This document shows positions 24,226-32,505 of a stretch of 64,000 nucleotides of DNA, piece by piece. The DNA lies in the NCBI RefSeq assembly GCF_020515695.1, contig NZ_JAIWJA010000010.1, positions 1 through 64,000 of the forward strand, written 5' to 3'. Position 1 is the stretch's first letter. Each line of letters begins with the position of its first letter. The position numbers and the translations under genes were made by a program. The notes below the pieces were generated by a model that searched no databases, had not been told where the DNA came from, and saw nothing but the letters and a program-made list of their open reading frames with translations. The stretch comes from Pseudomonas sp. MWU16-30317 (GTDB taxonomy: Bacteria > Pseudomonadota > Gammaproteobacteria > Pseudomonadales > Pseudomonadaceae).

Positions 24226-24924
24226 TCAGATCGGGACCAGATGGCCCTCTTCGAGCTTCAGGACGCGATCCATCTGCCGAGCCAGGCTCAGGTCGTGGGT
24301 CACCACCAGAAACGCCGTGTTCAACGACGTACTCAGTTCCTGCATCAGGTCCTGAATACCTTGGGCCGTGTGCTGATCGAGGTTGCCGGTCGGCTCGTCG
24401 AGCATCACCAGGCCAGGGCGGTTGACCAACGCACGGGCGATGGCCACGCGCTGACGCTCGCCACCCGACAGTTCGGCAGGCTTGTGGGTCAGGCGGTGCG
24501 CCAGGCCGACGCGGGTCAGCAGCGCCGTGGCGCGCTCCTTGGCCTCGGGGATCGGCGTTTTACCGATCAGCAGGGGCATGCACACGTTTTCGAGCGCAGT
24601 GAACTCGGCCAGCAAATGGTGAAACTGGTACACGAAGCCTAGCGCGCGGTTGCGCAGCAGGCCGCGGTCACGCTCGTTGAGCGCCGACAGCTCTTCGCCG
24701 GCCAGCCATACGCTGCCCTGGCTCGGCGTGTCGAGGCCGCCGAGCATGTTCAGCAAGGTACTTTTGCCCGAGCCGGAGCTGCCGACAATGGCCACTCGCT
24801 CACCGGCCTGCAGTTCGAGCTGCAGATTGGCCAGCACCACCACCGATTCCGGGCCTTCGTCGTAGGACTTGCCCAGGTTGCGGCAACTCAGAACTGCTTT
24901 ATCACTCATGCCCAACTCACTCAT
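24226..24924 (-). CDS. lolD: Lipoprotein-releasing ATPase LolD
   Basis: The 232-residue ABC ATPase powers LolCDE. Walker A is GSSGSGKST, the Q-loop lies at FVYQFHHLL, the signature is LSGGERQR and Walker B is LVMLDEPTGNLD. The start at 24924 overlaps the lolC stop by 8 bp and has GGAGG upstream; a second ATG at 24909 is less well placed. Cytoplasmic face of the inner membrane. Confidence 0.93.
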   Translation of the reverse strand: MSELGMSDKAVLSCRNLGKSYDEGPESVVVLANLQLELQAGERVAIVGSSGSGKSTLLNMLGGLDTPSQGSVWLAGEELSALNERDRGLLRNRALGFVYQFHHLLAEFTALENVCMPLLIGKTPIPEAKERATALLTRVGLAHRLTHKPAELSGGERQRVAIARALVNRPGLVMLDEPTGNLDQHTAQGIQDLMQELSTSLNTAFLVVTHDLSLARQMDRVLKLEEGHLVPI

Positions 24925-26164
24925 AACGTAACGCCTCCGCAGGCTGGGTACGCGCCGCGCGCCAGGCTGGATACAAGGTGGCGAGGAAGCTCAGGACCAG
25001 CGCCGCACCACAGACCATCAGCACGTCCTGGCTTTGCAGCTGCGACGGCAGGTAGTCGATGAAATACACATCAGCATTCAGGAATTTATGACCGATCAGC
25101 CTTTCGAGCAGCGCCACCCCAGCGCTCACATTGAGCGCTGCAAGCATGCCCAGCGCCGCGCCGACGAAAGTGCCGACCACGCCGATCACCGTGCCCTGGA
25201 CCATGAAGATCGCCATGATCTGCCCTGGCGTCGAGCCCAGGGTCCGCAGGATGGCGATGTCGCCGCGCTTGTCGTTGACCACCATCACCAGTGTGGAAAT
25301 GATGTTGAACGCCGCCACCGCCACGATCAGCAACAGCAGCAGGCCGATCATGGATTTCTCCATGCCGATGGCCTGGTACAGATTGCCGTGGGTGCGCGTC
25401 CAGTCCCGCGAGTAGTAATCGTCGCCCAACTGGTGGGAAATCTCGTAGGCGGTGCGCGGTGCCTTGAACAGATCGGTGAACTTGAGCCGCAAGCCTTGTA
25501 CCTGTTCCGGCTTCCAGCGGTGCAGCAGGCTGAGGTCCTGCAGGTTGGTGAGGCCGACGTAGCCGTCCAGCTCACCGGCGCCGACGTGAAAGATGCCGAT
25601 CACGGTAAAGCGCTTCATGCGCGGGAACATACCGCCGGGGGTCACGGTGACCTCAGGGGACACGAAGGTCACCTTGTCGCCCAGGGTCACGCCCAGCTTG
25701 GTCGCCGCCTTGTCGCCCAGCAGGATGCCGAACTCGCCAGGCTTGAGGGCATCCAGCGACCCTTGTTTGACGAACGCATCGATGATCGACACGTTGCGCT
25801 CTTGCGCCGGGTCGATACCGTTGAGCAGCATCTTTTGCACGCGGCCGTTGTTGGTCAGCAAACCCTGCATCTGGGTGAACGGCGCGACGGCCTCCACCTG
25901 CGGGTTCTGCTTGACGCGCGCGGCCAGCGCCTGCCAGTCGTCGATGGGTTTGGCGGACTCGATGGTGGCGTGTGGAACCATCCCGAGCACGCGGGTTCGC
26001 ATCTCATGATCGAAGCCGTTCATGACCGAGAGGACGACGATCATCACGACGACGCCAAGGGCGAGTCCGATCATCGAGGTCAGGGATATGAACGACACAA
26101 AATGATTACGGCGTTTGGCACGGGTATAACGCGTGCCAATGAAAACGAAGAGAGGTCTGAACAT
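24917..26164 (-). CDS. lolC: Lipoprotein-releasing permease LolC
   Basis: The 415-residue protein is paralogous to the lolE product, with the same MFRP-FIGTRYTRAKRRNHF opening, one N-terminal and three C-terminal membrane segments, and the ending AARTQPAEALRYE. The periplasmic domain would bind LolA (the hook region in E. coli LolC). It is first in the lolCDE operon. A PilZ gene diverges from it. Confidence 0.9.
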   Translation of the reverse strand: MFRPLFVFIGTRYTRAKRRNHFVSFISLTSMIGLALGVVVMIVVLSVMNGFDHEMRTRVLGMVPHATIESAKPIDDWQALAARVKQNPQVEAVAPFTQMQGLLTNNGRVQKMLLNGIDPAQERNVSIIDAFVKQGSLDALKPGEFGILLGDKAATKLGVTLGDKVTFVSPEVTVTPGGMFPRMKRFTVIGIFHVGAGELDGYVGLTNLQDLSLLHRWKPEQVQGLRLKFTDLFKAPRTAYEISHQLGDDYYSRDWTRTHGNLYQAIGMEKSMIGLLLLLIVAVAAFNIISTLVMVVNDKRGDIAILRTLGSTPGQIMAIFMVQGTVIGVVGTFVGAALGMLAALNVSAGVALLERLIGHKFLNADVYFIDYLPSQLQSQDVLMVCGAALVLSFLATLYPAWRAARTQPAEALRYE

Positions 26165-26259
26165 GTCGGGGCTTGTTCGGGTGAAAGAAGAACGTCCTTG
26201 TGGCGGGGCTTGCCGAGCGGCCTTACACTCAGATTACCGCCAACACCATGGGTTCAACC

Positions 26260-26850
26260 ATGTCGACATTAGATGAAGAAGATCGCCGCGAATACTATCG
26301 CATCAGTGATCATATCGCACTGGAAATTACCCCTTTGGCGGAGACTGACGCGATGGGGGCTGAGGTGTTGCAGGATGCTTCACCGCTTTTCAACCTGCTC
26401 AGCGAACTCCACCTGAGCGAGTTCGAATCCCAGCACCTGCTGCGCCAGCTGGGTGACAGCGATCGTACGCTGGGCAATTTCCTGCGCGCGCAGAACAAGC
26501 GCATCGACCTGCTCAGTCAGGTGGTCGCCCATACCCTGCTGGGCGAAATCGGCGAGACCGTGCCGGTGATCATTTCCGAAGGCGGCCTGGAATGCCAGAT
26601 GCCGCAGTCGTATCCGGTCGGCAGCCTGGTCAGCGTCAAGATCGTGCTCATGCCCCAGGCCTTGGGCTTGTTGCTGCGCGCCCGGGTTACTCGCGCCGAT
26701 GCGGTCAGCCTGGGGCATTACGAACTGGGCCTGGAATTCGACGGCATGACCGATGCCCAGCGGCAATTGCTGGCGCGCTACATTCTGCAAAAACAGGCGG
26801 CCGAACGGCGCCTGGCACGGGAGCACAGCGACGACCTGCCTGCGGCCTGA
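26260..26850 (+). CDS. PilZ-domain protein with long N-terminal region
   Basis: The 196-residue protein begins with DRREYYRISDHIALEI, the RxxxR-type c-di-GMP motif at its N-terminus. After a helical insert (about 40-90) comes the IISEGGLECQMPQSYPVGSLVSVKIVL strand-rich part (the SxxG half) and LGLEFDGMTDAQRQLLARYI. It is probably a c-di-GMP receptor; the target is unknown. ATG 26260 is preferred because the conserved domain starts there, though no strong ribosome-binding site is visible. Confidence 0.82.
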   Translation: MSTLDEEDRREYYRISDHIALEITPLAETDAMGAEVLQDASPLFNLLSELHLSEFESQHLLRQLGDSDRTLGNFLRAQNKRIDLLSQVVAHTLLGEIGETVPVIISEGGLECQMPQSYPVGSLVSVKIVLMPQALGLLLRARVTRADAVSLGHYELGLEFDGMTDAQRQLLARYILQKQAAERRLAREHSDDLPAA

Positions 26851-26918
26851 CGCAGCTCCAACGCCTACATCCAAACGCCAGTGCGGCATCTTCAGACGTA
26901 TCTCATCAAGGAACAGAC

Positions 26919-27641
26919 GTGACCCTAATCTACGGCCACCGCGGTGCCAAAGGCGAAGCACCGGAAAACACTCTGACCAGCTTTCAACGCTGCCTGGAAC
27001 ACGGCGTCAAACGCTGCGAACTCGACTTGCACCTGTCCAGCGACGGCGAGCTGATGGTCATTCACGACCCGACACTCAAGCGCACCACGGAACGGCGCGG
27101 CAAGGTGATCGAGCAGACCGCCGCCGACCTGGTCACCTTCGATGCCCGCAAGGGTGGGCCTGGCTGGGTGACGCCCTGCCCCATTCCAACACTGGAGACG
27201 CTGTTTCAGGAGTGCCAGTTCGAGCATTGGCAACTTGAAGTCAAGGTCGCTTCACGTACCCGCGCCACCACCACCGTGCTGGCGATTCGCGAACTGGCGC
27301 AGCGCTACCAGTTGATGGACAAGGTCACCATCACCTCGAGTTCGCGCGAAGTGTTGCGCGCCGCCCAGCAGTTCACCCCGGATATTTCCCGCGGACTGGT
27401 GGCTGAGTATGCGTGGCTCGACCCCCTGAAGGTCGCGCAGAATTACGGCTGTGAATTCCTCGCGTTGAACTGGACGCTGTGCAGCCCCGAGCGCCTGCAA
27501 AAAGCGCAGCGCCAGGGTTTGCATGTGTCGGTATGGACAGTCAACGACGCGGCACTGATGCGCCGCCTCGCTGACTTCGGCGTGGACAGCCTGATTACAG
27601 ACTTTCCCGGTTTGGCCAGCGCCACGATCGGGAATCGCTGA
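26919..27641 (+). CDS. Cytoplasmic glycerophosphodiester phosphodiesterase
   Basis: The 240-residue GDPD-family enzyme hydrolyses glycerophosphodiesters to glycerol-3-phosphate and an alcohol. It shows IYGHRGAKGEAPENTLTSF (catalytic His-Arg and Glu), the metal-binding CELDLHLSSDGELMVIHDPTL, and the late VWTVND signature. No signal peptide is present, so it is the cytoplasmic UgpQ-like type. The start is GTG 26919 with AAGGA 7 nt upstream. Confidence 0.92.
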   Translation: MTLIYGHRGAKGEAPENTLTSFQRCLEHGVKRCELDLHLSSDGELMVIHDPTLKRTTERRGKVIEQTAADLVTFDARKGGPGWVTPCPIPTLETLFQECQFEHWQLEVKVASRTRATTTVLAIRELAQRYQLMDKVTITSSSREVLRAAQQFTPDISRGLVAEYAWLDPLKVAQNYGCEFLALNWTLCSPERLQKAQRQGLHVSVWTVNDAALMRRLADFGVDSLITDFPGLASATIGNR

Positions 27642-27650
27642 AATCGGTCT

Positions 27651-27679
27651 CTCCGGCCGGCTCAGGCCACCGGCCGGAG
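27651..27679. terminator. Strong hairpin between the convergent phosphodiesterase gene and sthA
   Basis: CTCCGGCCGG and CCGGCCGGAG form a perfect 10-bp stem with a 9-nt loop. There is no long T-tract, but its place between two convergent stops supports a termination role. Confidence 0.65.
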
Positions 27680-27683
27680 CCGC

Positions 27684-29078
27684 TCAAAAAAGCCGGTTGA
27701 GCCCGTCATAGGCCGCTACCCGATAGGCTTCGGCCATGGTCGGGTAGTTGAACGTGGTGTTGACGAAGTACTTGATGGTGTTCAACTCGCCTGGCTGGCT
27801 CATGATCGCCTGACCGATGTGGACGATCTCCGAAGCCTGGTCACCGAAGCAATGCACGCCCAGCACCTCCAACGTCTCGCGGTGGAACAGAATCTTCAGC
27901 ATGCCCACCGGCTCACCGGAAATCTGCGCCCGCGCCATGCCCTTGAAGAATGCCTTGCCCACTTCGTACGGGACCTTGGCCTGGGTCAGCTCATGCTCGT
28001 TCTGGCCGATCGAGCTGATCTCCGGAATCGTGTAGATGCCGGTCGGCACATCATTGACGAAGCGCCAGCTGCCGTTGTCGATGGCGCTGCCCGAGGCCGA
28101 GCGGCCTTGGTCGTACGCGGCACTGGCCAGGCTCGGCCAGCCGATCACGTCGCCCGCGCCATAAATGGTCGGGACGCTGGTACGGTAGGCTTCATCGACG
28201 TTGATCTGGCCGCGGCCGTTGACCTTGATGCCGATGTTCTCCAGGCCCAGGCGGTCGGTGTTGCCGGTACGGCCGTTGCACCAGAGCAAGGCGTCGGCCT
28301 TGATCTTCTTGCCTGACTTGAGGTGCAGGATCACACCGTGCTCCAGGCCTTCGACCCGCTCGTATTCCTCGGTGTGGCGCACCATCACGTGGTTGTTGCT
28401 GAAGTGGTAGCTCAGCGCCTGGGAAATTTCCGAGTCGAGGAAGCTGAGCAACTGATCGCGGTTATCCACCAGTTCGATCATTACCCCCAAACCACTGAAG
28501 ATCGACGCGTACTCGCAACCGATCACGCCGGCGCCGTAGATGATCAATTTACGTGGGGTGTGGGTGATGCTGAGGATGGTGTCGCTATCGTAGATGCGTG
28601 GGTGGCTGAAATCGATGTCGGCCGGACGATAGGGGCGCGAACCGGTAGCGATGATGACCTGCTTGGCGATCAGCTTCTCCTGCATGCCGTTGGGGCAGAT
28701 GACGTCGATAGTCTGCTCGTCGGCGAAGCTGCCAGTACCGAAGAACACGTCGACGCGGTTGCGCGCGTAGTAAGCGGTCCGCGACTGGACCTGCTTGGCA
28801 ATCACCCGCTCAGCGCTTTTGAGCACGTCGGGGAAGGGGAACCAGCGCGGCTCACCGATCAGACGAAACATCTCGTTGTTGTTGAAATGAATGATCTGCT
28901 TGACCGAGTGGCGCAAGGCCTTGGACGGGATGGTCCCCAGGTGGGTGCAGTTGCCGCCGACCTGACGGCGGCTGTCGACCATGGCGACCTTGCGGCCTGC
29001 CTTGGCGGCATTCATCGCCGCCCCTTCCCCGGCTGGACCGGAACCCAACACCACGACATCGTAGTTATAGACAGCCAT
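27684..29078 (-). CDS. sthA: Soluble pyridine nucleotide transhydrogenase
   Basis: The 464-residue flavoprotein moves hydride between NADPH and NAD+ and balances the two pools. It carries the FAD motif VVLGSGPAGEGAA, GGNCTHLGTIPSKAL (a Thr replaces one of the redox Cys of lipoamide dehydrogenase, as in SthA), the NAD(P) motif GAGVIGCEYASIF, and the FAD motif YGAGDVIG. The C-terminal dimerisation domain is complete. Cytoplasmic, monocistronic. Confidence 0.95.
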   Translation of the reverse strand: MAVYNYDVVVLGSGPAGEGAAMNAAKAGRKVAMVDSRRQVGGNCTHLGTIPSKALRHSVKQIIHFNNNEMFRLIGEPRWFPFPDVLKSAERVIAKQVQSRTAYYARNRVDVFFGTGSFADEQTIDVICPNGMQEKLIAKQVIIATGSRPYRPADIDFSHPRIYDSDTILSITHTPRKLIIYGAGVIGCEYASIFSGLGVMIELVDNRDQLLSFLDSEISQALSYHFSNNHVMVRHTEEYERVEGLEHGVILHLKSGKKIKADALLWCNGRTGNTDRLGLENIGIKVNGRGQINVDEAYRTSVPTIYGAGDVIGWPSLASAAYDQGRSASGSAIDNGSWRFVNDVPTGIYTIPEISSIGQNEHELTQAKVPYEVGKAFFKGMARAQISGEPVGMLKILFHRETLEVLGVHCFGDQASEIVHIGQAIMSQPGELNTIKYFVNTTFNYPTMAEAYRVAAYDGLNRLF

Positions 29079-29208
29079 GCGTACTCCTTCCTCTCAGGCC
29101 ACGACGCCCTGCCGGACGCCTCTGACGCAACATGCCACGGTCGGCATTGAAAAACACGGTGTGCAGTCTAATGAACACTTGATGGCGCGAACATTAACCC
29201 TTGGTCGC

Positions 29209-29237
29209 GCCACAGGCAATTTTTGTCTGTGGCTTTT
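29209..29237 (+). terminator. Orphan + strand intrinsic terminator upstream of sthA
   Basis: GCCACAGGCA pairs with TGTCTGTGGC (one G-U) around ATTTT, followed by TTTT. The T-tract is on the + strand, where no gene precedes it, since sthA runs away on the - strand. It implies a short + strand transcript started between about 29080 and 29200. The rest of 29079-29409 holds this hairpin, a dyad at 29283 and promoters not resolved here. Confidence 0.6.
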
Positions 29238-29282
29238 CGCCGCAGGCTGCCCTTGAGAGCCGCCGAACCCGGGCTTCATCGG

Positions 29283-29312
29283 ATGAAATCGTTAGCTAGC
29301 GAACGATTTCAT
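29283..29312. promoter_or_regulatory. 11-bp inverted repeat upstream of the transporter gene
   Basis: ATGAAATCGTT and AACGATTTCAT are perfect inverted copies around AGCTAGCG, whose core GCTAGC is itself palindromic. The centre lies about 112 bp before the transporter start. It looks like an operator for a dimeric regulator; no regulator gene is adjacent. Confidence 0.55.
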
Positions 29313-29409
29313 TTGCCCTCGGTCCATCGTTTACATAGCGTTACAAATCCCTCGACCGCGGTCGGCAGACACCGTGGCACTCAACCGTGAAACGCAGGAG
29401 ACCGCCCCC

Positions 29410-30699
29410 ATGGCCTCGAACACTGGTAAAGGCACCGCGATCTTTCGTGTTGTCAGCGGCAACTTCCTGGAAATGTTCGACTTCATGGTGTACGGCTTTT
29501 ACGCCACCGCCATCGCCAAGACCTTCTTCCCTTCGGACAACGCGTTCGCCTCGTTAATGTTGTCGCTGGCGACCTTTGGCGCGGGCTTCCTGATGCGCCC
29601 GCTAGGGGCGATTTTCCTGGGCGCCTACATCGATCGCCATGGGCGGCGCAAAGGCCTCATCGTCACGCTGATGATGATGGCCATGGGCACCGTGCTGATC
29701 GCCTGTGTACCGGGATACGCCACCATCGGCGTGGCGGCGCCACTGCTGGTCCTGGTCGGACGCCTGCTGCAAGGATTTTCGGCGGGCGTCGAGCTGGGCG
29801 GTGTCTCGGTGTATCTGGCGGAAATCGCCACGCCGGGGAACAAAGGCTTTTACGTGAGCTGGCAGTCAGCGAGCCAGCAGGTGGCCGTGGTGTTCGCGGG
29901 TTTGCTGGGCGTGCTGCTCAACCATTTCCTCAGCCCGCAGGACATGGGCGCCTGGGGTTGGCGCGTACCGTTCCTGATCGGCTGCCTGATCGTGCCGGTG
30001 ATTTTTTTCATTCGCCGCTCGCTGGAAGAAACTCCGGAATTCGAGGCCCGTACCCACCGCCCTTCGCTGGGTGAAGTGGTGCGCTCGATCGCGCAGAACT
30101 GGGGTGTGGTGCTGGCGGGCATGGCGATGGTAGTGATGACCACGGTGTCGTTCTATCTGATCACTGCCTATACGCCGACCTTCGGCAAGTCCGAACTGCA
30201 GCTGTCCGACCTCGATGCATTGCTGGTCACCATGGCCGTGGGGGTGTCCAACTTCATCTGGCTACCGGTGATGGGCTCGGTGTCTGACCGGGTGGGGCGC
30301 AAGCCATTGCTGCTGGCGGCGACGATACTGGCGATCTTGACTGCCTATCCGGCACTGGCCTGGCTGGTATCGTCACCGAGCTTCAGCCACCTGCTGCTGG
30401 TCGAGCTGTGGTTCTCGTTCCTGTATGGCTCGTATAACGGCGCGATGGTGGTGGCATTGGCCGAGATCATGCCGCAGGAAGTGCGCACTACCGGCTTTTC
30501 GCTGGCCTACAGCCTGGCGACCGCGACCTTTGGCGGCTTTACCCCGGCCGCTTGTACCTGGATGATCCACGTGCTGGGCAACAAGGCCGCCCCCGGCATC
30601 TGGCTGACCGGCGCGGCGGTGCTGGGGCTGATCGCGACCCTGGTGCTGTTCAAAGGGAATCGCCATGAGTTGCGCACGGCTGAAGCGGCTCGGGCGTAA
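29410..30699 (+). CDS. MFS transporter, metabolite:H+ symporter (citrate/tricarballylate type)
   Basis: The 429-residue transporter has 12 hydrophobic segments. MHS-family signatures include FRVVSGNFLEMFDFMVYGFYATAIAKTFFP in outline, RPLGAIFLGAYIDRHGRRKGL, and GRLLQGFSAGVELGG. The substrate is probably a carboxylate such as citrate or tricarballylate, judging from family resemblance; the exact compound is not shown by the sequence. I use ATG 29410, with AGGAG 9 nt upstream, over an in-frame GTG at 29374. Confidence 0.85.
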   Translation: MASNTGKGTAIFRVVSGNFLEMFDFMVYGFYATAIAKTFFPSDNAFASLMLSLATFGAGFLMRPLGAIFLGAYIDRHGRRKGLIVTLMMMAMGTVLIACVPGYATIGVAAPLLVLVGRLLQGFSAGVELGGVSVYLAEIATPGNKGFYVSWQSASQQVAVVFAGLLGVLLNHFLSPQDMGAWGWRVPFLIGCLIVPVIFFIRRSLEETPEFEARTHRPSLGEVVRSIAQNWGVVLAGMAMVVMTTVSFYLITAYTPTFGKSELQLSDLDALLVTMAVGVSNFIWLPVMGSVSDRVGRKPLLLAATILAILTAYPALAWLVSSPSFSHLLLVELWFSFLYGSYNGAMVVALAEIMPQEVRTTGFSLAYSLATATFGGFTPAACTWMIHVLGNKAAPGIWLTGAAVLGLIATLVLFKGNRHELRTAEAARA

Positions 30700-30704
30700 T
30701 TACT

Positions 30705-30777
30705 GGCCTGGGCAAGCCTTGCTCCCACAATGGCGGTGTACACCCGCGGCGGCAAAGCTGGCTCGCGAAGAGGCCGG
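30705..30777. repeat. REP doublet after the transporter gene
   Basis: GGGCAAGCCTTGCTCCCACA (30710-30729) faces a diverged inverted copy (GCTGGCTCGCGAAGAGGCC) ending near 30777. Confidence 0.75.
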
Positions 30778-30804
30778 TATGGCCGACAATACATGCCAGC
30801 CATG

Positions 30805-30838
30805 CAAAAAAACGCCCCGAACCAGTCGGGGCGTTTTC
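30805..30838. terminator. Intrinsic terminator for gap (and the transporter)
   Basis: AACGCCCCGA-ACCAG-TCGGGGCGTT is a 10-bp stem. The A-tract on its left is a T-tract for the - strand gene gap, and TTTT follows on the + strand. Confidence 0.88.
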
Positions 30839-30853
30839 ATTGGTGCGGCAACC

Positions 30854-32317
30854 TTACTGCGGGAAAGCAGGCGGGTTGACCCCGGCCATGTCTTCCATCA
30901 CGCGTACCACCTGGCAGCTGTAACCGAATTCGTTGTCGTACCAGACGTACAGCACGACACGGTTATCGTTGCAGATGGTGGCCTCGGCATCGACCACACC
31001 GGCGTAGCGCGAACCGACGAAGTCGGTCGATACCACCTCCTGCGAAGCGACGAAGTCGATCTGACGCGACAGATCGGAGTGCAGCGCCATGTAGCGCAGG
31101 TACTCGTTCATCTCTTCGCGGCTGCTGGCTTTTTCCAGGTTCAGGTTGAGGATCGCCATCGAAACGTTTGGCGTCGGCACCCGAATCGCGTTACCGGTCA
31201 GCTTGCCGGCCAGTTCAGGCAACGCCTTGGCGGCGGCGGTGGCGGCACCGGTCTCGGTGATGACCATGTTCAGCGCGGCCGAACGGCCACGACGATCGCC
31301 CTTGTGGAAGTTGTCGATGAGGTTCTGGTCGTTGGTGTACGAGTGAACCGTTTCGACGTGGCCATTGACGATGCCGAACTTGTCATTGACGGCCTTGAGC
31401 ACCGGCACGATGGCGTTGGTGGTGCAGGACGCCGCGGAGACGATCTTGTCGTCGGCGGTGATGTCGCCATGGTTGATGCCATGCACGATGTTCTTCAGCT
31501 TGCCCTTGCCCGGTGCGGTCAGCAGCACGCGGTCGATACCTGGGCAGGTCAGGTGCTGGCCAAGGCCCTCGGCATCACGCCATACACCCGTGTTGTCCAC
31601 CAGCAGCGCATTGCTGATGCCGTACTGGGTGTAATCCACCTCGGTCGGGCTCTTGGCATAGATGAACTGGATCAGGTTGCCGTTGACGGTCAGGGTGTTG
31701 GCCTCTTCGTCGACATGGATGATGCCGTCGAACGAACCATGCACCGAGTCCCGGCGCAGCAGGCTGGCGCGCTTGGCCAAGTCGTTGCTGGCCCCCTTGC
31801 GCACCACCACGGCACGCAGGCGCAGGCCATCGCCACCACCGGCCTTCTCGATCAGGATGCGCGCCAGCAGACGGCCGATACGACCGAAACCGTAAAGCAC
31901 GACATCCGTGCCTTTGCGCTCGCCGACGTTCTGCTGCCCCACTACAGGGCCGAGCTCTTCGCGCACGAAGGCTTCGGCGCTGCGGCCATTGCCTTCGGTC
32001 TTGAACTTGACCGCCAGCTTGCCGAGGTCGACCGAAGCCGCGCCCAGTTTGAGCTCGCTCATGGCTTTAAGAAGAGGGAATGTTTCGTGTACCGACAGCT
32101 CGTGGGAATCGGCCTGGCGGTGACGTGCGAAGCGGTGGGCCTTGAGCAACTCGATCACCGAGCGGTTGATCAGGCTACGGCCGTAGATCGAGGTGACGAC
32201 ATTGTTATTGCGGTATAGCTGGCCGATCAAAGGAATCATCGCCTCGGCGAGTGCTTCACGATCGATCCATTCACCAAGACACTGGTCGGGCTTCTGAGTC
32301 ACGGGAACCTTCCACAT
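30854..32317 (-). CDS. gap: Long-form glyceraldehyde-3-phosphate dehydrogenase
   Basis: The 487-residue protein is a GAPDH with an N-terminal extension of about 135 residues before the NAD-binding VVLYGFGRIGRLLARIL. The catalytic Cys298 lies in SAASCTTNAI, and the YDNEFGYSCQVVRVM ending is canonical. This long type occurs beside mfd in Pseudomonas and is distinct from the glycolytic gapA. It probably serves gluconeogenic or alternative carbon flow. The extension's role is unknown. Confidence 0.92.
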   Translation of the reverse strand: MWKVPVTQKPDQCLGEWIDREALAEAMIPLIGQLYRNNNVVTSIYGRSLINRSVIELLKAHRFARHRQADSHELSVHETFPLLKAMSELKLGAASVDLGKLAVKFKTEGNGRSAEAFVREELGPVVGQQNVGERKGTDVVLYGFGRIGRLLARILIEKAGGGDGLRLRAVVVRKGASNDLAKRASLLRRDSVHGSFDGIIHVDEEANTLTVNGNLIQFIYAKSPTEVDYTQYGISNALLVDNTGVWRDAEGLGQHLTCPGIDRVLLTAPGKGKLKNIVHGINHGDITADDKIVSAASCTTNAIVPVLKAVNDKFGIVNGHVETVHSYTNDQNLIDNFHKGDRRGRSAALNMVITETGAATAAAKALPELAGKLTGNAIRVPTPNVSMAILNLNLEKASSREEMNEYLRYMALHSDLSRQIDFVASQEVVSTDFVGSRYAGVVDAEATICNDNRVVLYVWYDNEFGYSCQVVRVMEDMAGVNPPAFPQ

Positions 32318-32505
32318 GTAGGGGCTGAGAAAAGGGGCTACATTATGACTTTAACAGGCTGACGGGGGCAATGCGCGAGGTCGCAGGGAGAAACGTTTCA
32401 GCGGAAAATTTCCGGCAAGTTTCTTTTGCACAGTCGAAACTGACAGGGGCACAAGGTGCCGGTACAATCGATCTCTTTGTCGTAACGCTTGGAGCTCGAT
32501 CGCCC

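Noticed and set aside
30665..32218. 517-codon ORF antisense to gap
   Set aside because: Antisense to a clear GAPDH; begins within REP repeats and reads through the terminator.
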